Assembly (NCBI RefSeq): GCF_000019165.1
Contig: NC_010337.2
Span: 124,001-188,000, forward strand
From: Heliomicrobium modesticaldum Ice1
Lineage (GTDB): Bacteria; Bacillota; Desulfitobacteriia; Heliobacteriales; Heliobacteriaceae
Length of the DNA stretch: 64,000 bases
Reading direction: 5' to 3'
Positions 30,247-42,290 of the stretch are shown one piece after another. How positions within the stretch are numbered: position 1 is the first letter of the stretch; every line of letters begins with the position of its first letter. Both the position numbers and the translations under genes were made by a program. The notes beneath the pieces are model-generated. The model saw nothing but the letters and a program-made list of their open reading frames with translations, did not search any database and was not told the DNA's origin.

Positions 30247-30254
30247 CACCTGGT

Positions 30255-33200
30255 CTATTTTGTCAGCAAACTGTACAGTACCTGGGCCATCTGCGCCCTG
30301 GTGGTGGTGTCCTGAGGCAAAAGTTTGCCGCCGCTGCCGCCGATGGTGCCGGTTTCCATCAGCAGCTTCATTGCCTCTTTCGCCCAGAGGGCGACGTCGT
30401 CCGCGTCGCTGAAGTCTGAGAGCGTCTTACCCGAATCGCCCCGGGGCAGATGGCCGATTACTTTCAGCGCGTTGTACAGCAAAGTGAACATTTCCTGGCG
30501 GGTGATTTCCTTTTCGGGGGCGAACACGTTGCCGCCCACGCCCGCGGATATTTTAAGCCTCCTGGCCGCAGCCAGGTAGCCGGTATACCAGGTGCTGCCC
30601 GCGTCCGCGAAATTGTCCTGCGGGTTTGCATCGGGGGTTATGCCGTACGCCTTCAGCAGCATAACGATGAACTGCCCCCTGGTCAGCTTCGCTTCGGGGC
30701 TGAAATTGCCGCCTCCCGTGCCGGTAGTGATCTCCCTGGCGGCGATGAAGGAAACCGCTTTTGAGTACCACGCATCCTTTGCCACGTCCTTGAAGCTCAC
30801 CTGCTTGTAGCTTACGGCATAATAGCTGAAGTGGGTGGTGGTGAATGTCACGGTGCCTGTATCCGGGTCGTAGCGCCCGTTGGGCACCGAAACCACGCTG
30901 CCGCTGCCGTCGATGTACCAGACCACGATATGCTCGGGGTTTTCCAGCTCCGCCGCCGTCGGCGTATAGGGGATGCTTACCGTCACCGGCGCGCTTGGGT
31001 TGTTCCATTCGGTCTGCTTGCCGTCCAGGGTCAGGGTGAGCTGGACAATAGGCCGGTCGCCGACGGCTGCTTTTACTTCCTCCGGCAGGCCGGACTTGTC
31101 ACCTTGGCCGATGGTGATACCTGCGCTCGATTCTTCCGTTCCCGGAATTCCCGCCAGCATGCCGGACGGGAGGGTGACGCTGCCCGCGCCGGTGGAGAAG
31201 GTCAGTACGCATTCCCCTTGTGATCCTGACAGGGAAGCGGCGGGTATTCCTACGGTATAGGAGTTCACGCCGGGAATGGAGGGTACTGTGAGGACTGCCG
31301 TCCCCGCGCCGGCAAAGATATCTTTGGCCAGTGTACCAAGGTCTGTTGCCGCACTGTCCGTATTTGTATTGACACTGACGGGCAGTTTGGTTTCTGATAT
31401 GTTGCTCCCGGATACGGTGGCCTTGTATGTTGGGGTGGCAGGAGTGCTGCTACTGCTGCCGCTGCCGCCTCCGCCGCCTCCGCCGCCATTATATATCCAT
31501 TTGGCATAGAGGGTTATATTCGCCGTTACCGTGTCAACGCTGAAGTTCCAGGCGTTGACGCAGGACGCTTCCTTATACCAGCCGCCGAAGGTATAGCCAG
31601 TCCGTGTCGGCGCGGACGGCGCGGTTATGACGGAGCCCGGTGCAACGCCGGTAATGCTTGCTACCGCACTGCCGCCCTGGGAGTCGAAAGTGACGGTGCA
31701 GGTTACAGCGGCACCGGCCGTCAGGGTTACGGTGTACGTGTCTAAGGAATCCGTTGTCCCATCGTTGGCTGTGAATACCAGGGTGGTTATACCTACAGCA
31801 GCCGGCGTGTATGAATAATCTTTGTTTGCCGCAACCGCCGCGGCGCCGTTCACCGATACCTTGTAGGTCAGATTGTCGCCGTCGGCATCCTCGAATATGG
31901 TGGACAGATCAAGGGTGTAGGCGTTGTTCACGGTCACGACGGCCGTCGCTGTTGCCGGTACGCCGGATTTGCGCTTCGGCGCGGTGTTCACGGGCGGCGC
32001 GGCCGCGGTGGTTACTGATGTCATGGTGTAAGCGGTTTTGTTCCCGGCTTCGTCCATAACGATGACGTTAAAGTAGTAGGTGGTATTGCTATTCAAGCCG
32101 GTAATTTCTTTTGTGCCGATATCTGTTGCGTAATCTCCTGCTGCTGTGCCGTTATATACCGCGTCTGTTACTGATGCTATATTGTCTGAATCCGAATAAT
32201 AGACCCGATACCGCAGAGCGCCCTGGGGGCTCACATCGTCCGTCGCCTTGCTCCAGCTCAAAGTGACTCGGTTATGGGTGAGGCTGCCGGCAGTGATGGT
32301 TCCGTCCGCCACGGCCGGCGGAGTGGTGTCAGGCTGGGCCGGTGCTGCATCCGTCGATACGGTCAGCCCCGCGCTCTCGGACGATGCCTTGTGGGTGGCG
32401 GTTTCTTTGACCCTGGCGGTAAAGGTGTATGAGGTTTCCGGTGATAGACCCGTGAATATATTGCTGTCCTGCCACAGGCCTCCGTTTACCCTGAATTCGT
32501 AGGCTGCGTTGGCTGCCAGGGTGACGCTGTTGTGGGTTTTGCTTGCCAGCGAAGGTGCTCCCGGGGCCGCCGGCCCGTCGGCTTTGTCCACAACAGCCGT
32601 CGGAGCACTGGTGACGCTGCTCGTAGCGTGGATGCCATCGGCGGTGACAGTCACGGTGATGGTCTGGCCGATGTCGGCCTGCGCCAATGTGTAGGTTGAG
32701 GCTGTGGCCCCCGGGATATCCGCTCCGCCGCGTTTCCACTGGTAGGTTGGCACGTCATCGCTGGTGTCCGGGGTATAGGTGATGCCTGATGTATCCGCTG
32801 TCAGTGTTTCGCCGTATTTGGCATTGCCGCTGATGGTTACACTGCCGCCCATGACCGGCAGCGGCGCCGCCGTGACGGTGATGGTTGCCTCGCCGTATAC
32901 CCCGGAGCCGTCGTTGGCTGTCGCCCTTACCGTCACCGTGCCTTCTCCGGTGCCCGTCAGCAATCCGGTGGAAGCGTTTATGCCGGCTGTGCCCGTTCCG
33001 GAATACACGCTCCAGGTCACGGTCTTATCCGTGGCATCAACAGGCAATACTTCCGCTGTCATTTGCAGGGTACCGCCGTTCACCACTGTTGTCGCGTCGC
33101 CTGCCCCTCTTACGGTGATGGAGGTTACCAGGGTGGGCGGCGCTGCCGTGACGGAAACCGGTACGGTTACATCTGCTGTATCCGTCCCGTCGTAGACCGT

Positions 33201-36200
33201 GACCACAACCGATGTGTCGCCCGCCGCCACACCGGTGAGGGTAACAGTGCCGCTATTAAGGCTTGCCGTTGCCTTTGCTGTGTCCGGGCCTGTTACAATA
33301 GCCGTGATGGTCAGCGGGTCATTGTCCGTATCTTCCGCGATATCGGAAGCGGTGAAGGTGGCCGTGCCGCCCGCCGTCACGCTTTGGGTTGGCACCGGAT
33401 TTTTCGCCGTTGGCGGGTTGTTCGCAGGAGGCGCCGTATTCACCGTCAAAGTTGCCGCATTGCTGGTTGCGCTGCCCGCGGCATTGCTTACATAGCAGGT
33501 GTAGCTGCCTGCGTCGTAAGCTTGTGCACTGTTAATGGTCAATGTGGATGTGGCAGCTCCGCTGATATTACCTTCGTCGATCAAACTATTGCCATTCTTC
33601 TTCCATTGGTAACTTAAAGGTGCATCTCCTGCCGCTGTTACAGTGAAGGTGACTGTCTGTCCCGCAGTTACTGTCTGACTGACCGGCTGTGCTGTTATGG
33701 ACGGCGGTGTAAATTCGTATTCGTTTATTTCAAAGATAGCTGTTACTGTAATGTTACCTGTGACATCCTTATCTGTCCTGGTAGCGGTGGTCACATCATC
33801 GCTCCACCTGACGAAGTGATAACCTGTATCCGGTACAGCAGTTACAGCAGTTCCGTTACCTCCATGGCTTACAGTCTGGGTTGCGTCCCCGCTAATGCTT
33901 CCGTGTTCTCCTGCTATATAGGTCAGCGTGTATTCATTTATCGCAAAAGTTGCAGTCACCGTCAGGTCGGAAGTTATATTACTAAAGTCAACATCCCAGC
34001 CGGTGAAGTGATATCCTTCTCTTGTCGGCTCTTCTGGTGCTGTCGCTCTGCTGCCATGCTCTACTACCTCTGTCTTAAGTTCACTTCCGTCCCAGTTCTT
34101 GAAGGTTACTGTGTAGGTGTTTACGATATTAAATTCATCACTTTCGCTGTAACTCGAGGATACTTCTGCATCACTGGCTTTTACTCTGAACCTTGCCGAT
34201 GATGTATTAATTCCACCGGTATCGCTGAAAGCGAACGATGTATTAGTTCCTGAATATACATTCGTTATCCAGATATTCCCATCCCAAAAGTCAACTGTGT
34301 ATGTTATAATGTCTCCTTCTATATCTGTTGCTTCTCCCCAAGCAACATTTATATTGCTTCCACTTACAAAGGACTGCCCCAATGATGGCGTTGTAAATGC
34401 GCCAGGCTGAGACGGAGCATCATTTACGGCATTTACGGCAATGTTTGCTGTTTCCTCAGCTTCACTAAAATACGTCGATCCTCCGTTGACAGTGGTATTG
34501 GCTGTCTGGCCGGAAGAACTGATCCATGCAGCTCCGCCGTGAATAATTCCGTTGTGGCTTCCAGGCCCGCTATCTGCCACAACCGTCCCATTCCCTTCAT
34601 TAAACTTCCAGTAGCCTATAAGTCCGCTTTCATTTCCCGTTAAAGAACCGTTAGCCATGTTGGCCGCCAATTCGGCTTCGCTGCGCTCCACGCTCCACAA
34701 GCGAAAATCGCTGAAGATTCCTCTGCTGAAACGCTGCATTGTCCCGCTGTTGTTCCATGCGCCTAAACTGAAACTGCTTACATTAATGCCGGGGATATTT
34801 GCCAAGTTACGATACTTTGTCTCTTTATATACGCCGTCCACATAAAGCTTGTAATTTCCAGTAGCTTTGTTAATTGTAACGGCAATATGGGTCCATCTGC
34901 CGACAATCTGATTGAAGTCGTAATCAAATCGGACGTACGGTGTCGGCGAACCATATACTGCAATTTCCAGCTGTGTCGGGTTTCCCTTGAGGAACTGGCT
35001 GTGCAGCAAGCCAGGTATTTCCCAGTTATTGCCATTCATGATAACATTAAAGCCGTCTGAAAAGCTATCTATACGTATCCAACTTTCTATCGTAATGGCG
35101 GGATAAGTACCCAAACCAGATACAGCCACATAATCATCAACGCCATCCAGCTGCAAGCCTGCCGCATTATTCTGCCATGCCCTGTATGTAAAGGTGGATG
35201 TTCCATTCCAATTGGCATTGGGCACAAAACGAAGGCGGGCATTTTCGTCCAGTAGAAGGGAATTGGCGCTAAGATCTATAACTCTTCCTGTTACATCACT
35301 GACATCCAGCCATGTAATGCCTCCGTTTATTGAGTACTGCCATTTACCGTTGGTGTTATCTACCGATGTAACAGCTATATTTTCAGCCGTTGAGCCATCA
35401 AAGCAGGTAATCGAGCCATCCGTAACAATTTGTGCAATTGTATTTCCGTTTGAAGAATAATCATCTTCATCAATTGAATTGAGCATCGGGAATCCATCTG
35501 TATCCAAAACCGGCGCACTGTATGCTGGTGTGGCATTTACAGTTAGCGTTGCTTCATCGCTGGTCACACTGCCCGCTGCATTGGTTACCACTACAGTGTA
35601 ATTTCCAGCGTCCGCCACCTGGGCGTTGTTGATGGTCAATGTGTCCGTGGTGGCTCCGCTGATATTGCCGCCGTCAGAAAGGTTATTGTCGTCCTTCTTC
35701 CACTGGTAGCTCAAAGGTTCAGTTCCTGACGCTGTTACCGTGAAGAAAGCTGTCTGTCCCGCGGTCACCGTTTGGCTGGATGGTTGAGTGATGATGGTCG
35801 GAGCTACAGGAGCTGCCGTGACGGAAACCGGTACGGTTACATCTGCTGTATCCGTCCCGTCGCTGACTGTGACAACAAGCGAGGTGCTGCCCACCGCCAC
35901 GCCGGTGAGCGTTACGGTGCCGCTGTCAAGGCTTGCCGTCGCCTTTGCGGAATCCGGACCTGTCACAATGGCCGTGATGGTCAGCGGGTCATTGTCCACA
36001 TCCTCAGCGATGTCGGCTGCGTTAAAAGCGGCTGTGCTTCCTTCAGTAACGCTTTGGGTTGGCACCGGATCTTTCGCTGCGGGCGGATTATTCGGATTTA
36101 CCGTCAATGTGGCGGCATTACTGGTAACACTACCGCCATATAGGTTACTCGTTATCATTACAGTGTAGCTGCCTTCGTGCGATTTCTTGACATTATTGAT

Positions 36201-36953
36201 AGTCAATGTTGGTATATTTGGTAAAGTGACATATCCATCACCTGTATTCAGTTCAACGCCATCCTTTTTCCATTGGTATCTTAAGTCTACTCCTCTTGCC
36301 TCTACAGTAAATGTAGCTGTTTTTCCCTCTGTAACTGTTAAATCCTGCGGTTGAGAGTCGATTAGAATTTGTGCACCATAATCCATAATCCTGAGATTGT
36401 CAAATCCCACTGTCAATCCGCTACCGCTGGATTCAACATAGAAAACAAAATTAATTTTATTTGAGTCAAAGCTTGACATGAATTTTTCATAACTGGTCCA
36501 AGTATTGTTATTTCCTTTCTCTCCGGTTGATGAGAATTCCTTGATAATCGTCCAGTTCGACTGGTCGTTTACAAAATCTTCCGCATTATAATTTCCAAAA
36601 CTGTACGCAACAATCACCCGATAATTCATGGTATAATCAGACGGTAATTTTATATCAATAGAGGAACTATAATTTTTCCACGGATAAAGGGGGTATGATA
36701 ATGTCCTGGCGGTTACAACCGGCCCGTTGGCAATTACCTGCAGCTGATTATTGAACTTGCCTGCATTACCGCCCGGAGCTGTATTCCAGGTAGCTGCACT
36801 TTCGGAGGGAGAGCTGAATTGGCTGCTAAAGCTCGGCATCGACTGAAATTCCTGCGAAATTATCTGAGTAGCGGCATAAGCTTCAGATGAAGAATATACC
36901 AGGTATACACCTAATATCATTACAATTATAAGAATTCCCACGCATTTTCTCAT
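30255..36953 (-). CDS. Giant SLH-anchored mosaic surface protein G (Ig-like, LamG, InlB-type repeats)
   Basis: 2232 residues; ATG at 36953 after AAAGGAGG with spacing 10. Residues 1-27 are a signal peptide (AYAATQ). About 28-190 is a beta-rich region like a carbohydrate-binding jelly roll (unassigned). Then Ig-like (198-288), cadherin-like, Ig-like (384-474), a cadherin-like stretch, LamG (about 600-800; [16 protein letters not shown]), two InlB-type repeats ([25 protein letters not shown]), then Ig-like, cadherin-like, Big2, FN3-like, InlB repeat, polyglycine linker, pre-SLH and three SLH repeats. From about 33501 to 30581 it is nearly identical at the DNA level to gene B. The second SLH repeat ([11 protein letters not shown]) differs from the others ([11 protein letters not shown]). 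It has its own promoter and lies nearest the regulatory genes. Confidence 0.92.
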   Translation of the reverse strand: MRKCVGILIIVMILGVYLVYSSSEAYAATQIISQEFQSMPSFSSQFSSPSESAATWNTAPGGNAGKFNNQLQVIANGPVVTARTLSYPLYPWKNYSSSIDIKLPSDYTMNYRVIVAYSFGNYNAEDFVNDQSNWTIIKEFSSTGEKGNNNTWTSYEKFMSSFDSNKINFVFYVESSGSGLTVGFDNLRIMDYGAQILIDSQPQDLTVTEGKTATFTVEARGVDLRYQWKKDGVELNTGDGYVTLPNIPTLTINNVKKSHEGSYTVMITSNLYGGSVTSNAATLTVNPNNPPAAKDPVPTQSVTEGSTAAFNAADIAEDVDNDPLTITAIVTGPDSAKATASLDSGTVTLTGVAVGSTSLVVTVSDGTDTADVTVPVSVTAAPVAPTIITQPSSQTVTAGQTAFFTVTASGTEPLSYQWKKDDNNLSDGGNISGATTDTLTINNAQVADAGNYTVVVTNAAGSVTSDEATLTVNATPAYSAPVLDTDGFPMLNSIDEDDYSSNGNTIAQIVTDGSITCFDGSTAENIAVTSVDNTNGKWQYSINGGITWLDVSDVTGRVIDLSANSLLLDENARLRFVPNANWNGTSTFTYRAWQNNAAGLQLDGVDDYVAVSGLGTYPAITIESWIRIDSFSDGFNVIMNGNNWEIPGLLHSQFLKGNPTQLEIAVYGSPTPYVRFDYDFNQIVGRWTHIAVTINKATGNYKLYVDGVYKETKYRNLANIPGINVSSFSLGAWNNSGTMQRFSRGIFSDFRLWSVERSEAELAANMANGSLTGNESGLIGYWKFNEGNGTVVADSGPGSHNGIIHGGAAWISSSGQTANTTVNGGSTYFSEAEETANIAVNAVNDAPSQPGAFTTPSLGQSFVSGSNINVAWGEATDIEGDIITYTVDFWDGNIWITNVYSGTNTSFAFSDTGGINTSSARFRVKASDAEVSSSYSESDEFNIVNTYTVTFKNWDGSELKTEVVEHGSRATAPEEPTREGYHFTGWDVDFSNITSDLTVTATFAINEYTLTYIAGEHGSISGDATQTVSHGGNGTAVTAVPDTGYHFVRWSDDVTTATRTDKDVTGNITVTAIFEINEYEFTPPSITAQPVSQTVTAGQTVTFTVTAAGDAPLSYQWKKNGNSLIDEGNISGAATSTLTINSAQAYDAGSYTCYVSNAAGSATSNAATLTVNTAPPANNPPTAKNPVPTQSVTAGGTATFTASDIAEDTDNDPLTITAIVTGPDTAKATASLNSGTVTLTGVAAGDTSVVVTVYDGTDTADVTVPVSVTAAPPTLVTSITVRGAGDATTVVNGGTLQMTAEVLPVDATDKTVTWSVYSGTGTAGINASTGLLTGTGEGTVTVRATANDGSGVYGEATITVTAAPLPVMGGSVTISGNAKYGETLTADTSGITYTPDTSDDVPTYQWKRGGADIPGATASTYTLAQADIGQTITVTVTADGIHATSSVTSAPTAVVDKADGPAAPGAPSLASKTHNSVTLAANAAYEFRVNGGLWQDSNIFTGLSPETSYTFTARVKETATHKASSESAGLTVSTDAAPAQPDTTPPAVADGTITAGSLTHNRVTLSWSKATDDVSPQGALRYRVYYSDSDNIASVTDAVYNGTAAGDYATDIGTKEITGLNSNTTYYFNVIVMDEAGNKTAYTMTSVTTAAAPPVNTAPKRKSGVPATATAVVTVNNAYTLDLSTIFEDADGDNLTYKVSVNGAAAVAANKDYSYTPAAVGITTLVFTANDGTTDSLDTYTVTLTAGAAVTCTVTFDSQGGSAVASITGVAPGSVITAPSAPTRTGYTFGGWYKEASCVNAWNFSVDTVTANITLYAKWIYNGGGGGGGGSGSSSSTPATPTYKATVSGSNISETKLPVSVNTNTDSAATDLGTLAKDIFAGAGTAVLTVPSIPGVNSYTVGIPAASLSGSQGECVLTFSTGAGSVTLPSGMLAGIPGTEESSAGITIGQGDKSGLPEEVKAAVGDRPIVQLTLTLDGKQTEWNNPSAPVTVSIPYTPTAAELENPEHIVVWYIDGSGSVVSVPNGRYDPDTGTVTFTTTHFSYYAVSYKQVSFKDVAKDAWYSKAVSFIAAREITTGTGGGNFSPEAKLTRGQFIVMLLKAYGITPDANPQDNFADAGSTWYTGYLAAARRLKISAGVGGNVFAPEKEITRQEMFTLLYNALKVIGHLPRGDSGKTLSDFSDADDVALWAKEAMKLLMETGTIGGSGGKLLPQDTTTRAQMAQVLYSLLTK
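30581..33501. repeat. Partner of the 5735-8655 block, in gene G
   Basis: Covers the C-terminal Ig, cadherin-like, Big2, FN3-like, InlB-repeat, pre-SLH and first SLH coding parts of gene G. The corresponding part of gene D (about 24000-26600) is a third, more diverged copy. Confidence 0.9.
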
Positions 36954-37121
36954 GATTTACTGAGCCTCCTTTGTAAAAAGAAAAGTTTATGAAAAATCCT
37001 CCACCAAAACAGCACATCTGTAAACCAATTAATTCAGACAATAAATGCCGGAATATATGACTGCTTCTATATTTATGAATGAAATCATAATGCATTTTTC
37101 AGCCATACTTTTTGTTCAAAT

Positions 37122-37167
37122 ATTATAGCAGAGCAACCTTTAGTCTCAATCCCTTTTTACCTTTAGG
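37122..37167 (-). promoter_or_regulatory. Promoter of gene G with direct-repeat operator
   Basis: TATAAT (minus) at 37127-37122, with repeats ACCTTTAGT (37136-37144) and ACCTTTAGG (37159-37167), plus-strand reading, 23 bp start to start. The leader to the ATG at 36953 is about 165 bases, longer than for B and C. The conserved core matches the B and C promoters, although flanking bases have diverged. Confidence 0.6.
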
Positions 37168-37232
37168 GAAGGTAAAGAATGAAATTTTTTTATAATTATG
37201 TGGAAATTTAGGTAAAAATGTCGCTTTAGGCA

Positions 37233-39132
37233 ATCGAGTAGGAGGGAAAATTAAATAATTTTCCCGACCTCTCACACCACCGTACATACCGTCCGGTATA
37301 CGGCGGTTCTCTAGTTTACACACACTTGTTGATAATAATCAGAAAAGAATAAGAAACCTAACTTCTTTAAAGTTTGGTTGTTAAGTGATTGATTTAGAAT
37401 TGGGCTGTTGGATATTCTCCAATAGCCTTTTCTTGTATTTGCGAATTCCCAAGCCTTGCTCTCGTTGGTTCCTAGTCTTTTGAGTTCTCGGTATTTTGTT
37501 TTGACCTTCTTCCATTGTTTCCAGTAAATCATGCGAATTCTTCGCCTCATCCACTCATCCGTGTCTTTAAGCAGTTGTTTCATATCAGCCAGTTTGAAGT
37601 AGTTAATCCATCCATGATATACTTTCTTAAGTTGAAGATTCGCTGTTCATTTCCCATTCCATTGCTTCTCGCTGTCAGTTCTTTAATTCTTGTTTTCATC
37701 TTTGCAACAGCTTTAGGGTGGATTCTCACCCTCGTTTGTCCTTTGTGTCTATAGAAAGTGTACCCAAGAAACTTAACTTTACTAATATGTCCAACCTCTG
37801 TTTTCTCCCTATTCACTTTAAGGAATAACTTCCCTTCTATGTATGGAAGAATGTTTTCCAGTGTCCGCTTTGCGCTCTTTTTGCTCTTGCAGAGAATGAC
37901 CATGTCATCTGCATATCTCACAAATCTGTGTCCTCTGCGTTCCAGTTCCTTATCTAGTTCATTCAGCATGATGTTACTTAATAGCGGACTTAGTGGTCCG
38001 CCCTGTGGCACTCCAACTTCTGTTCCCTCGAATTTGTGCCCTATTACGACTCCGGCTCGTAGAAACTTATGTATAAGTGAAATTACTCTTCCGTCTTTTA
38101 TGGTTCTTGATAAAACTTCAATCAGTTTACTTTGATTGACTGTATCAAAGTATTTCTCCAAATCCATGTCCACTACATATTTGTAGCCTTCATCTACATG
38201 CTTCTGACATCTTCGAATGGCGTCGTGTGCACTACGCTTTGGGCGAAATCCAAAACTACTATCCGAAAACTGTCTCTCAAATATTGGTGATAGTACTTGC
38301 GTTATCGCTTGTTGTACTACTCTGTCCACTACTGTCGGAATTCCAAGTCTTCTTACCTTTCCCTTTTCTTCTTTGGGTATTTCTACCCTTCTTACAGGAT
38401 TCGGACGATATTTACCTTCCTGGATTGCTTGAGTTAGTTGCTGTCCGTTCTCTTTGAGATATCGTAGAAGTTCCTCCACTCCCATCCCATCGATTCCGCA
38501 AGCTCCCTTATTGGATTTCACTTTCTTGAATGCCTTGTTCATGTTGTCTCTATCCAGTATTTTCTCTAGCAATCCCCCTGTCAACGAGTCTGTGTCGGTG
38601 ATGTTGTTTTCAGTTATCCTTGATGGAGCATACACTTCTGCATTCCCTTCCTGTTCCGCAGGTACTCTCTGCAGATAGCCCTCTTTTAGAGGTTGTCTGT
38701 ATTTCATTCCATTCTCAGTAACATTCATTTACTTTCACCTCCTAAAGTTCAGTCCTTCCTCCGTGTCGTCGACTACACAGAGTACTATGACCTCTGCTGA
38801 CTCCTCACGGCAAATCTTATTTCAACCGTGTTTCATACTCTGTTTCCACACGTCCGTGAGACCTCCCCAGGTAAGAACGCAATCTTTCCTTCCATATATC
38901 TGCCACATTTACACCGTATGCTTCCGGATAGTTTAGGGCTTTGATTTGTTATGCAATCTCACCCAGCATACATATGCCTGATGTAGTTCCTGTTCGTCAG
39001 ACCAGAAGTTTGCCGCCAGCTTCCTTCAGATTCCACCTCACGATGGACACCCTTGCTCTTGGCTATGTGCTTGGCACTATCAACCCGCACTCGGGACTTT
39101 CACCCGTTAGATTGCGCCCATGCTGGGCGCAC
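37233..39132 (-). mobile_element. Group II intron (bacterial, probably class C-like)
   Basis: The 5' end is GTGCGCCCAGCATGGGCG (minus, from 39132), followed by the conserved GGGTGAAAGTCCCG and the domain I-III region (39132-38730). The intron-encoded protein follows. The 3' end holds a typical domain V (GAACCGCCGTATACCGGACG near 37313-37290), a domain VI hairpin with an AAAATTATTTAATTTT stem, and ends near CCTACTCGATT (37233). It sits immediately after the T-tract of the kinase terminator, which is the preferred site of class C introns. The exact 3' boundary is uncertain by 1-3 bases. The encoded protein is frameshifted. Confidence 0.88.
37311..38728 (-). pseudogene. ltrA: Group II intron reverse transcriptase/maturase, frameshifted
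   Basis: The ATG at 38728 follows AGGAGG. The first frame runs 382 residues with all RT motifs, including the catalytic YADD (residues 272-275) and GVPQGGPLSPLLSN. It ends early at 37580. The missing C-terminal maturase part continues in another frame to 37311 (RRRIRMIYWKQWKK, KGYWRISNSPI). At 37611-37620 the sequence reads TATATCATGGATGG where related proteins' KYIHGW would need one more C, so a single-base deletion explains the break. No HNH/endonuclease domain is present. The intron is probably immobile unless helped in trans, or the indel is a sequencing error. Confidence 0.88.
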
Positions 39133-39133
39133 A

Positions 39134-39167
39134 TAAAAAACGCAGACCGCCTGTCGTGGTCCGCGTC
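39134..39167 (-). terminator. Rho-independent terminator of the histidine kinase gene
   Basis: Minus strand: CGCGGACC, loop ACGACAG(GC), GGTCTGCG, then TTTTTTAT. The group II intron begins at the next base (39132), so the terminator is its 5' exon. Confidence 0.8.
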
Positions 39168-39210
39168 CGAGTCCCTGCCATATAAGACATCTGATACCAA
39201 GCACTTACTG

Positions 39211-42200
39211 TTAAGTCATTTCTCCTGCATATTGTGCCAGTTCTTTTTGAATTCCCAGAAGCTCCCGGCGGATTTTTTCCGCCAGCTCCCCGGCCCCCTC
39301 GAGGGCGCCGGCGACGGCCTTTTCCTCCATCTCCCCGCACAGGGCGGCGAAGGAGGCGGCTCCGACAAACTGCCCGCTTGATTTCATCCCGTGGGAGAGC
39401 AGCCGGGCACGGGGGGCGTCTTTTTCCTTCAGGGCGGCTTCCAGCGCGGCAAGCTTTTCCGGCATATCCCTAAGGAAGGCGGCCAGCACCCGGGACAGAA
39501 GCGCCGGGTCCGCGCCCACCGTTTGCAGAAGCTCCGCCTTTTTCCCCTCCGGCACAAAGGAGGGGAGAATAACCCGGCTTGCGGCGGTTTCGGCGAAAGC
39601 GCCCCCCAAAACCTGCCGCCCGTTTTTCACGGCGCCCGGCAGCCAGCGCGCCAGCGTCCCGGACAGGGCGTCCAGCAGGACGGGCTTTTTTACGTAATCG
39701 TCCATGCCGGCGGCAAGGCTCCTTTCCTTTTCTTCAGGGGCAGCGCCGGCGGTGACGGCGATAATGGGGGTATGCCTGTTTTTCCCGGCCTCCAGCCTGC
39801 GGATGGCTGCCGCGGCCTGAAAGCCGTCCATGCCCGGCATGCGGCAGTCCATCAAAACCAGGGCATAATTCTTTTGGGAAAACATCTCCACCGCTTCCTG
39901 CCCGCCGGCGGCGGTTTCCGCTTCCAGCCCCAGCTTGCCAAGCTGCATGGTCAATACCCGGCGGTTGAATTCGAAATCATCAGCGACCAGCACCGTACCC
40001 GGGCTGTTTTCCCACAGGTATGACGCTTTTGTCCCGCCGTTGGCGGGCTTTGCCTCCTCCAGGCCCGTCCCGGTATCGGAAATCTTTAAGGGAACGGTGA
40101 ACCGAAACAGCGAGCCAACTCCTGCGGTTGTCTCAAAGCTGATGCCGCCGCCCATCAGCTCCACAAGGCGCCTGCAGATGGAAAGCCCGAGGCCGGCGCC
40201 GCCGTGCATGCTGTCCGTCCCGGAATGTCCCCGGGTGAAGGGCTTAAAGATGCTCCCCCTTATTTCCTCCAGTATGCCGGGGCCGGTGTCTTCCACCTCA
40301 AAGGTGATTTCGTTCCCTGTCACATATGCCCGCAGGGTAATGCATCCCTTTGCGGTGAATTTGACGGCGTTGTTCAAAAGGTTTAAAAGCACCTGGCGCA
40401 GGCGCACCGGGTCGCCCCTGAGGACAGGCGGCACCGACGGGGAGAATTCGGAGACAAAGTCCAGCCCTTTCCTGGCGGCCATGGGTTCGATGAGGCTTAC
40501 CAGGTAACGCTTCATGCTTTTTGTCTCAAAATCCTTTTCTTCCAGGGAAACCGCTCCCTTTTCTATCCTGCTTAAGTCCAGCACATCGTTTATAAGGGAA
40601 AGCAGAAGGTTTGAGCAGTCCCTGACCACCGAAACATACTCCCTTTGCTCCTCATCCAGAGGAGTGGCCTCAAGGAGCTCCAGCATGCCCAGCATGCCGT
40701 TCATGGGAGTGCGGATTTCATGGCTCATGGTAGCTAAAAAATCGCTTTTGGCGCGGCTGGCCAGATCCGCTTCCTCCTTGGCCCGGGCAAGGGCGGAGGT
40801 CCTTTCCTGCACAATGTTTTCCAGGTTCCGGCTGTATTCCTCCAGCCTTTTTAAAGCTTCGCACCTCTCGCCGTCCAGCTTTATAAGCTCGGTATTTTTG
40901 TCCCGCATTTCCTCCGAGAGTTTTTCCACGGTGGCAAAGGAGCGGGAGAAGCGCATGGACAGGACGCAGCACTGGAAGAATATAAAGACGAACACGCCGA
41001 AATCGCCGATGTAGGGACCCCACAGGATATCGTTGGAGACCAGGGAGTCGTTGACGACCGCCAGCACAAGGGCCGCGGTGCCGGGAAGGAAAAGGGCGGC
41101 GCCCTCGCGTCCCCTGGCTATGGCGCGGATCAAAACGGGGCCCAGGACAAAAAGCAGCAGGACGACGGCGTACACCTCATAGAAGGGCATGAGCCAGGTG
41201 TACACACTGGGCGGGGCAATGAGCACGGTGAGGCTTGAGGCGGCGCCGGCGGCCCAGGCGGCTGCGGCAAGCTTTGCGGGCATCTCGTCCGGGTACAGTA
41301 TTCTCATAAACTGGAGAAAGGCCGGGAGCGCCAGATAAAATCCGAGGTACTGCACGATATAGACGGCGTTCCAGCTTAAGTCCGGAAAATAGCTTAAAAG
41401 GAAAATCTCGCCTGTGACGCTTGCCCTTGCCGCTATGAATAAGCAGAGCAGGGCGCAGAAAAGAGGAGCCCTGTCCTTGCGGCGCAGCAGGTAAAGCCCC
41501 AGGTGGTATACGGCCATGATCAGCAGACCGCCGCACAAAAAGAGGGTGCTGAAGGCCTGTTTTTCCCGCAGCGCCTGGAGCTGGCCGGGAGTGCCCATTT
41601 TTATGTCCGTCCAGATGCCTCCCTTGCGGTGGGTGAAATTGGCGATCTGCAGTACGATTTCAACAGTTCCGGCATCGTTTTGGAAGCTGACAAGCCGGGG
41701 AAAGGACTGGGGTCGGGTTTCGTCCTTGCTTGTCGCCACCCTGCCGTTTTCCGAGAGGAGCTCGCCGTTGACCCACAGGCGGTAGGAAGTGGCAAAATCC
41801 AGTATTTTAAGGCCCAGCACCGGCTCACCGGCATTGGTATGGACAACAAGCCGGTAGGTGGCATAGCCCTCGCCCGGCAGCTTTTGCCCTTTCCCGCTCC
41901 CCGGCGGCGCGTAACCGTTCCAGGTGCCGGGAACGCGAATAAATCCGGTCCGGGAGGCTGCCCCGCCGCTTTTAAAGTCTTCGGGGGCAAGAAGCTGCCG
42001 CCAGTAGAATTCCCACTCGCCTTCCAGGCTCAAAACGCCATCCCGCCCGAAGGACCAGTTCCTGAGGTCAAGCATGCCCTGTGCAGCCCGGGGGGGCTGC
42101 GGCGCCTTCGACGACAGATGTCCGGATATGTAAAAGGCCGCGGTCCCCAGGACTGCTGCGGCCAGGAGAAGAAATACCGCTGTTTTCAGCTTTCCGGCAT

Positions 42201-42216
42201 TGCTCAAGATATGCAC
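39211..42216 (-). CDS. Hybrid sensor histidine kinase (7TM-DISM-type sensor, HisKA, HATPase, REC, HPt)
   Basis: 1001 residues. TM1 is about 12-30, followed by an extracytoplasmic jelly-roll-like sensor (about 50-215; [23 protein letters not shown]) as in 7TMR-DISM receptors. Seven hydrophobic segments span 220-425 and a coiled coil 425-490. HisKA has the [10 protein letters not shown] box with H499. HATPase has N616, DTGPG and GAGLGLSI. The receiver has DD746-747, phospho-Asp D790 ([11 protein letters not shown]) and K843/K844. HPt has H942 (LLSHGMKSS). A four-step phosphorelay within one protein ending on HPt implies a separate response regulator; the divergent OmpR-type gene at 42329 is the obvious partner. 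The sensed signal is unknown, but the ligand fold suggests a carbohydrate or wall fragment. The 3' third is duplicated in truncated form at 14639 and 22941. Confidence 0.95.
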   Translation of the reverse strand: MHILSNAGKLKTAVFLLLAAAVLGTAAFYISGHLSSKAPQPPRAAQGMLDLRNWSFGRDGVLSLEGEWEFYWRQLLAPEDFKSGGAASRTGFIRVPGTWNGYAPPGSGKGQKLPGEGYATYRLVVHTNAGEPVLGLKILDFATSYRLWVNGELLSENGRVATSKDETRPQSFPRLVSFQNDAGTVEIVLQIANFTHRKGGIWTDIKMGTPGQLQALREKQAFSTLFLCGGLLIMAVYHLGLYLLRRKDRAPLFCALLCLFIAARASVTGEIFLLSYFPDLSWNAVYIVQYLGFYLALPAFLQFMRILYPDEMPAKLAAAAWAAGAASSLTVLIAPPSVYTWLMPFYEVYAVVLLLFVLGPVLIRAIARGREGAALFLPGTAALVLAVVNDSLVSNDILWGPYIGDFGVFVFIFFQCCVLSMRFSRSFATVEKLSEEMRDKNTELIKLDGERCEALKRLEEYSRNLENIVQERTSALARAKEEADLASRAKSDFLATMSHEIRTPMNGMLGMLELLEATPLDEEQREYVSVVRDCSNLLLSLINDVLDLSRIEKGAVSLEEKDFETKSMKRYLVSLIEPMAARKGLDFVSEFSPSVPPVLRGDPVRLRQVLLNLLNNAVKFTAKGCITLRAYVTGNEITFEVEDTGPGILEEIRGSIFKPFTRGHSGTDSMHGGAGLGLSICRRLVELMGGGISFETTAGVGSLFRFTVPLKISDTGTGLEEAKPANGGTKASYLWENSPGTVLVADDFEFNRRVLTMQLGKLGLEAETAAGGQEAVEMFSQKNYALVLMDCRMPGMDGFQAAAAIRRLEAGKNRHTPIIAVTAGAAPEEKERSLAAGMDDYVKKPVLLDALSGTLARWLPGAVKNGRQVLGGAFAETAASRVILPSFVPEGKKAELLQTVGADPALLSRVLAAFLRDMPEKLAALEAALKEKDAPRARLLSHGMKSSGQFVGAASFAALCGEMEEKAVAGALEGAGELAEKIRRELLGIQKELAQYAGEMT

Positions 42217-42237
42217 CTCCTGTCTCCTGTACTAAAA

Positions 42238-42267
42238 TTGCAACATATCAATGAAATATGCTATAAT
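42238..42267 (+). promoter_or_regulatory. Promoter of the response regulator gene
   Basis: TTGCAA (42238-42243), 18-base spacer, TATAAT (42262-42267). GCTATAAT at 42260-42267 is mirrored by ATTATAGC at 42283-42290, so the kinase and regulator promoters lie back to back. Confidence 0.6.
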
Positions 42268-42282
42268 TTAATATATATTGGT

Positions 42283-42290
42283 ATTATAGC
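42283..42290 (-). promoter_or_regulatory. Possible -10 box of the kinase gene promoter
   Basis: TATAAT on the minus strand within ATTATAGC (plus). The -35 position holds only TTCTAT (42311-42306), a weak match. The kinase ribosome site is GGAGGTG just before its ATG at 42216. Confidence 0.4.

Noticed and set aside
36954-37121. Riboswitch in the gene G leader
   Set aside because: The 165-base leader shows no motif of any known riboswitch, including the c-di-GMP types often upstream of surface-protein genes.
37311-37583. Separate small gene downstream of the reverse transcriptase
   Set aside because: It is the C-terminal maturase part of the same protein, put out of frame by one base.
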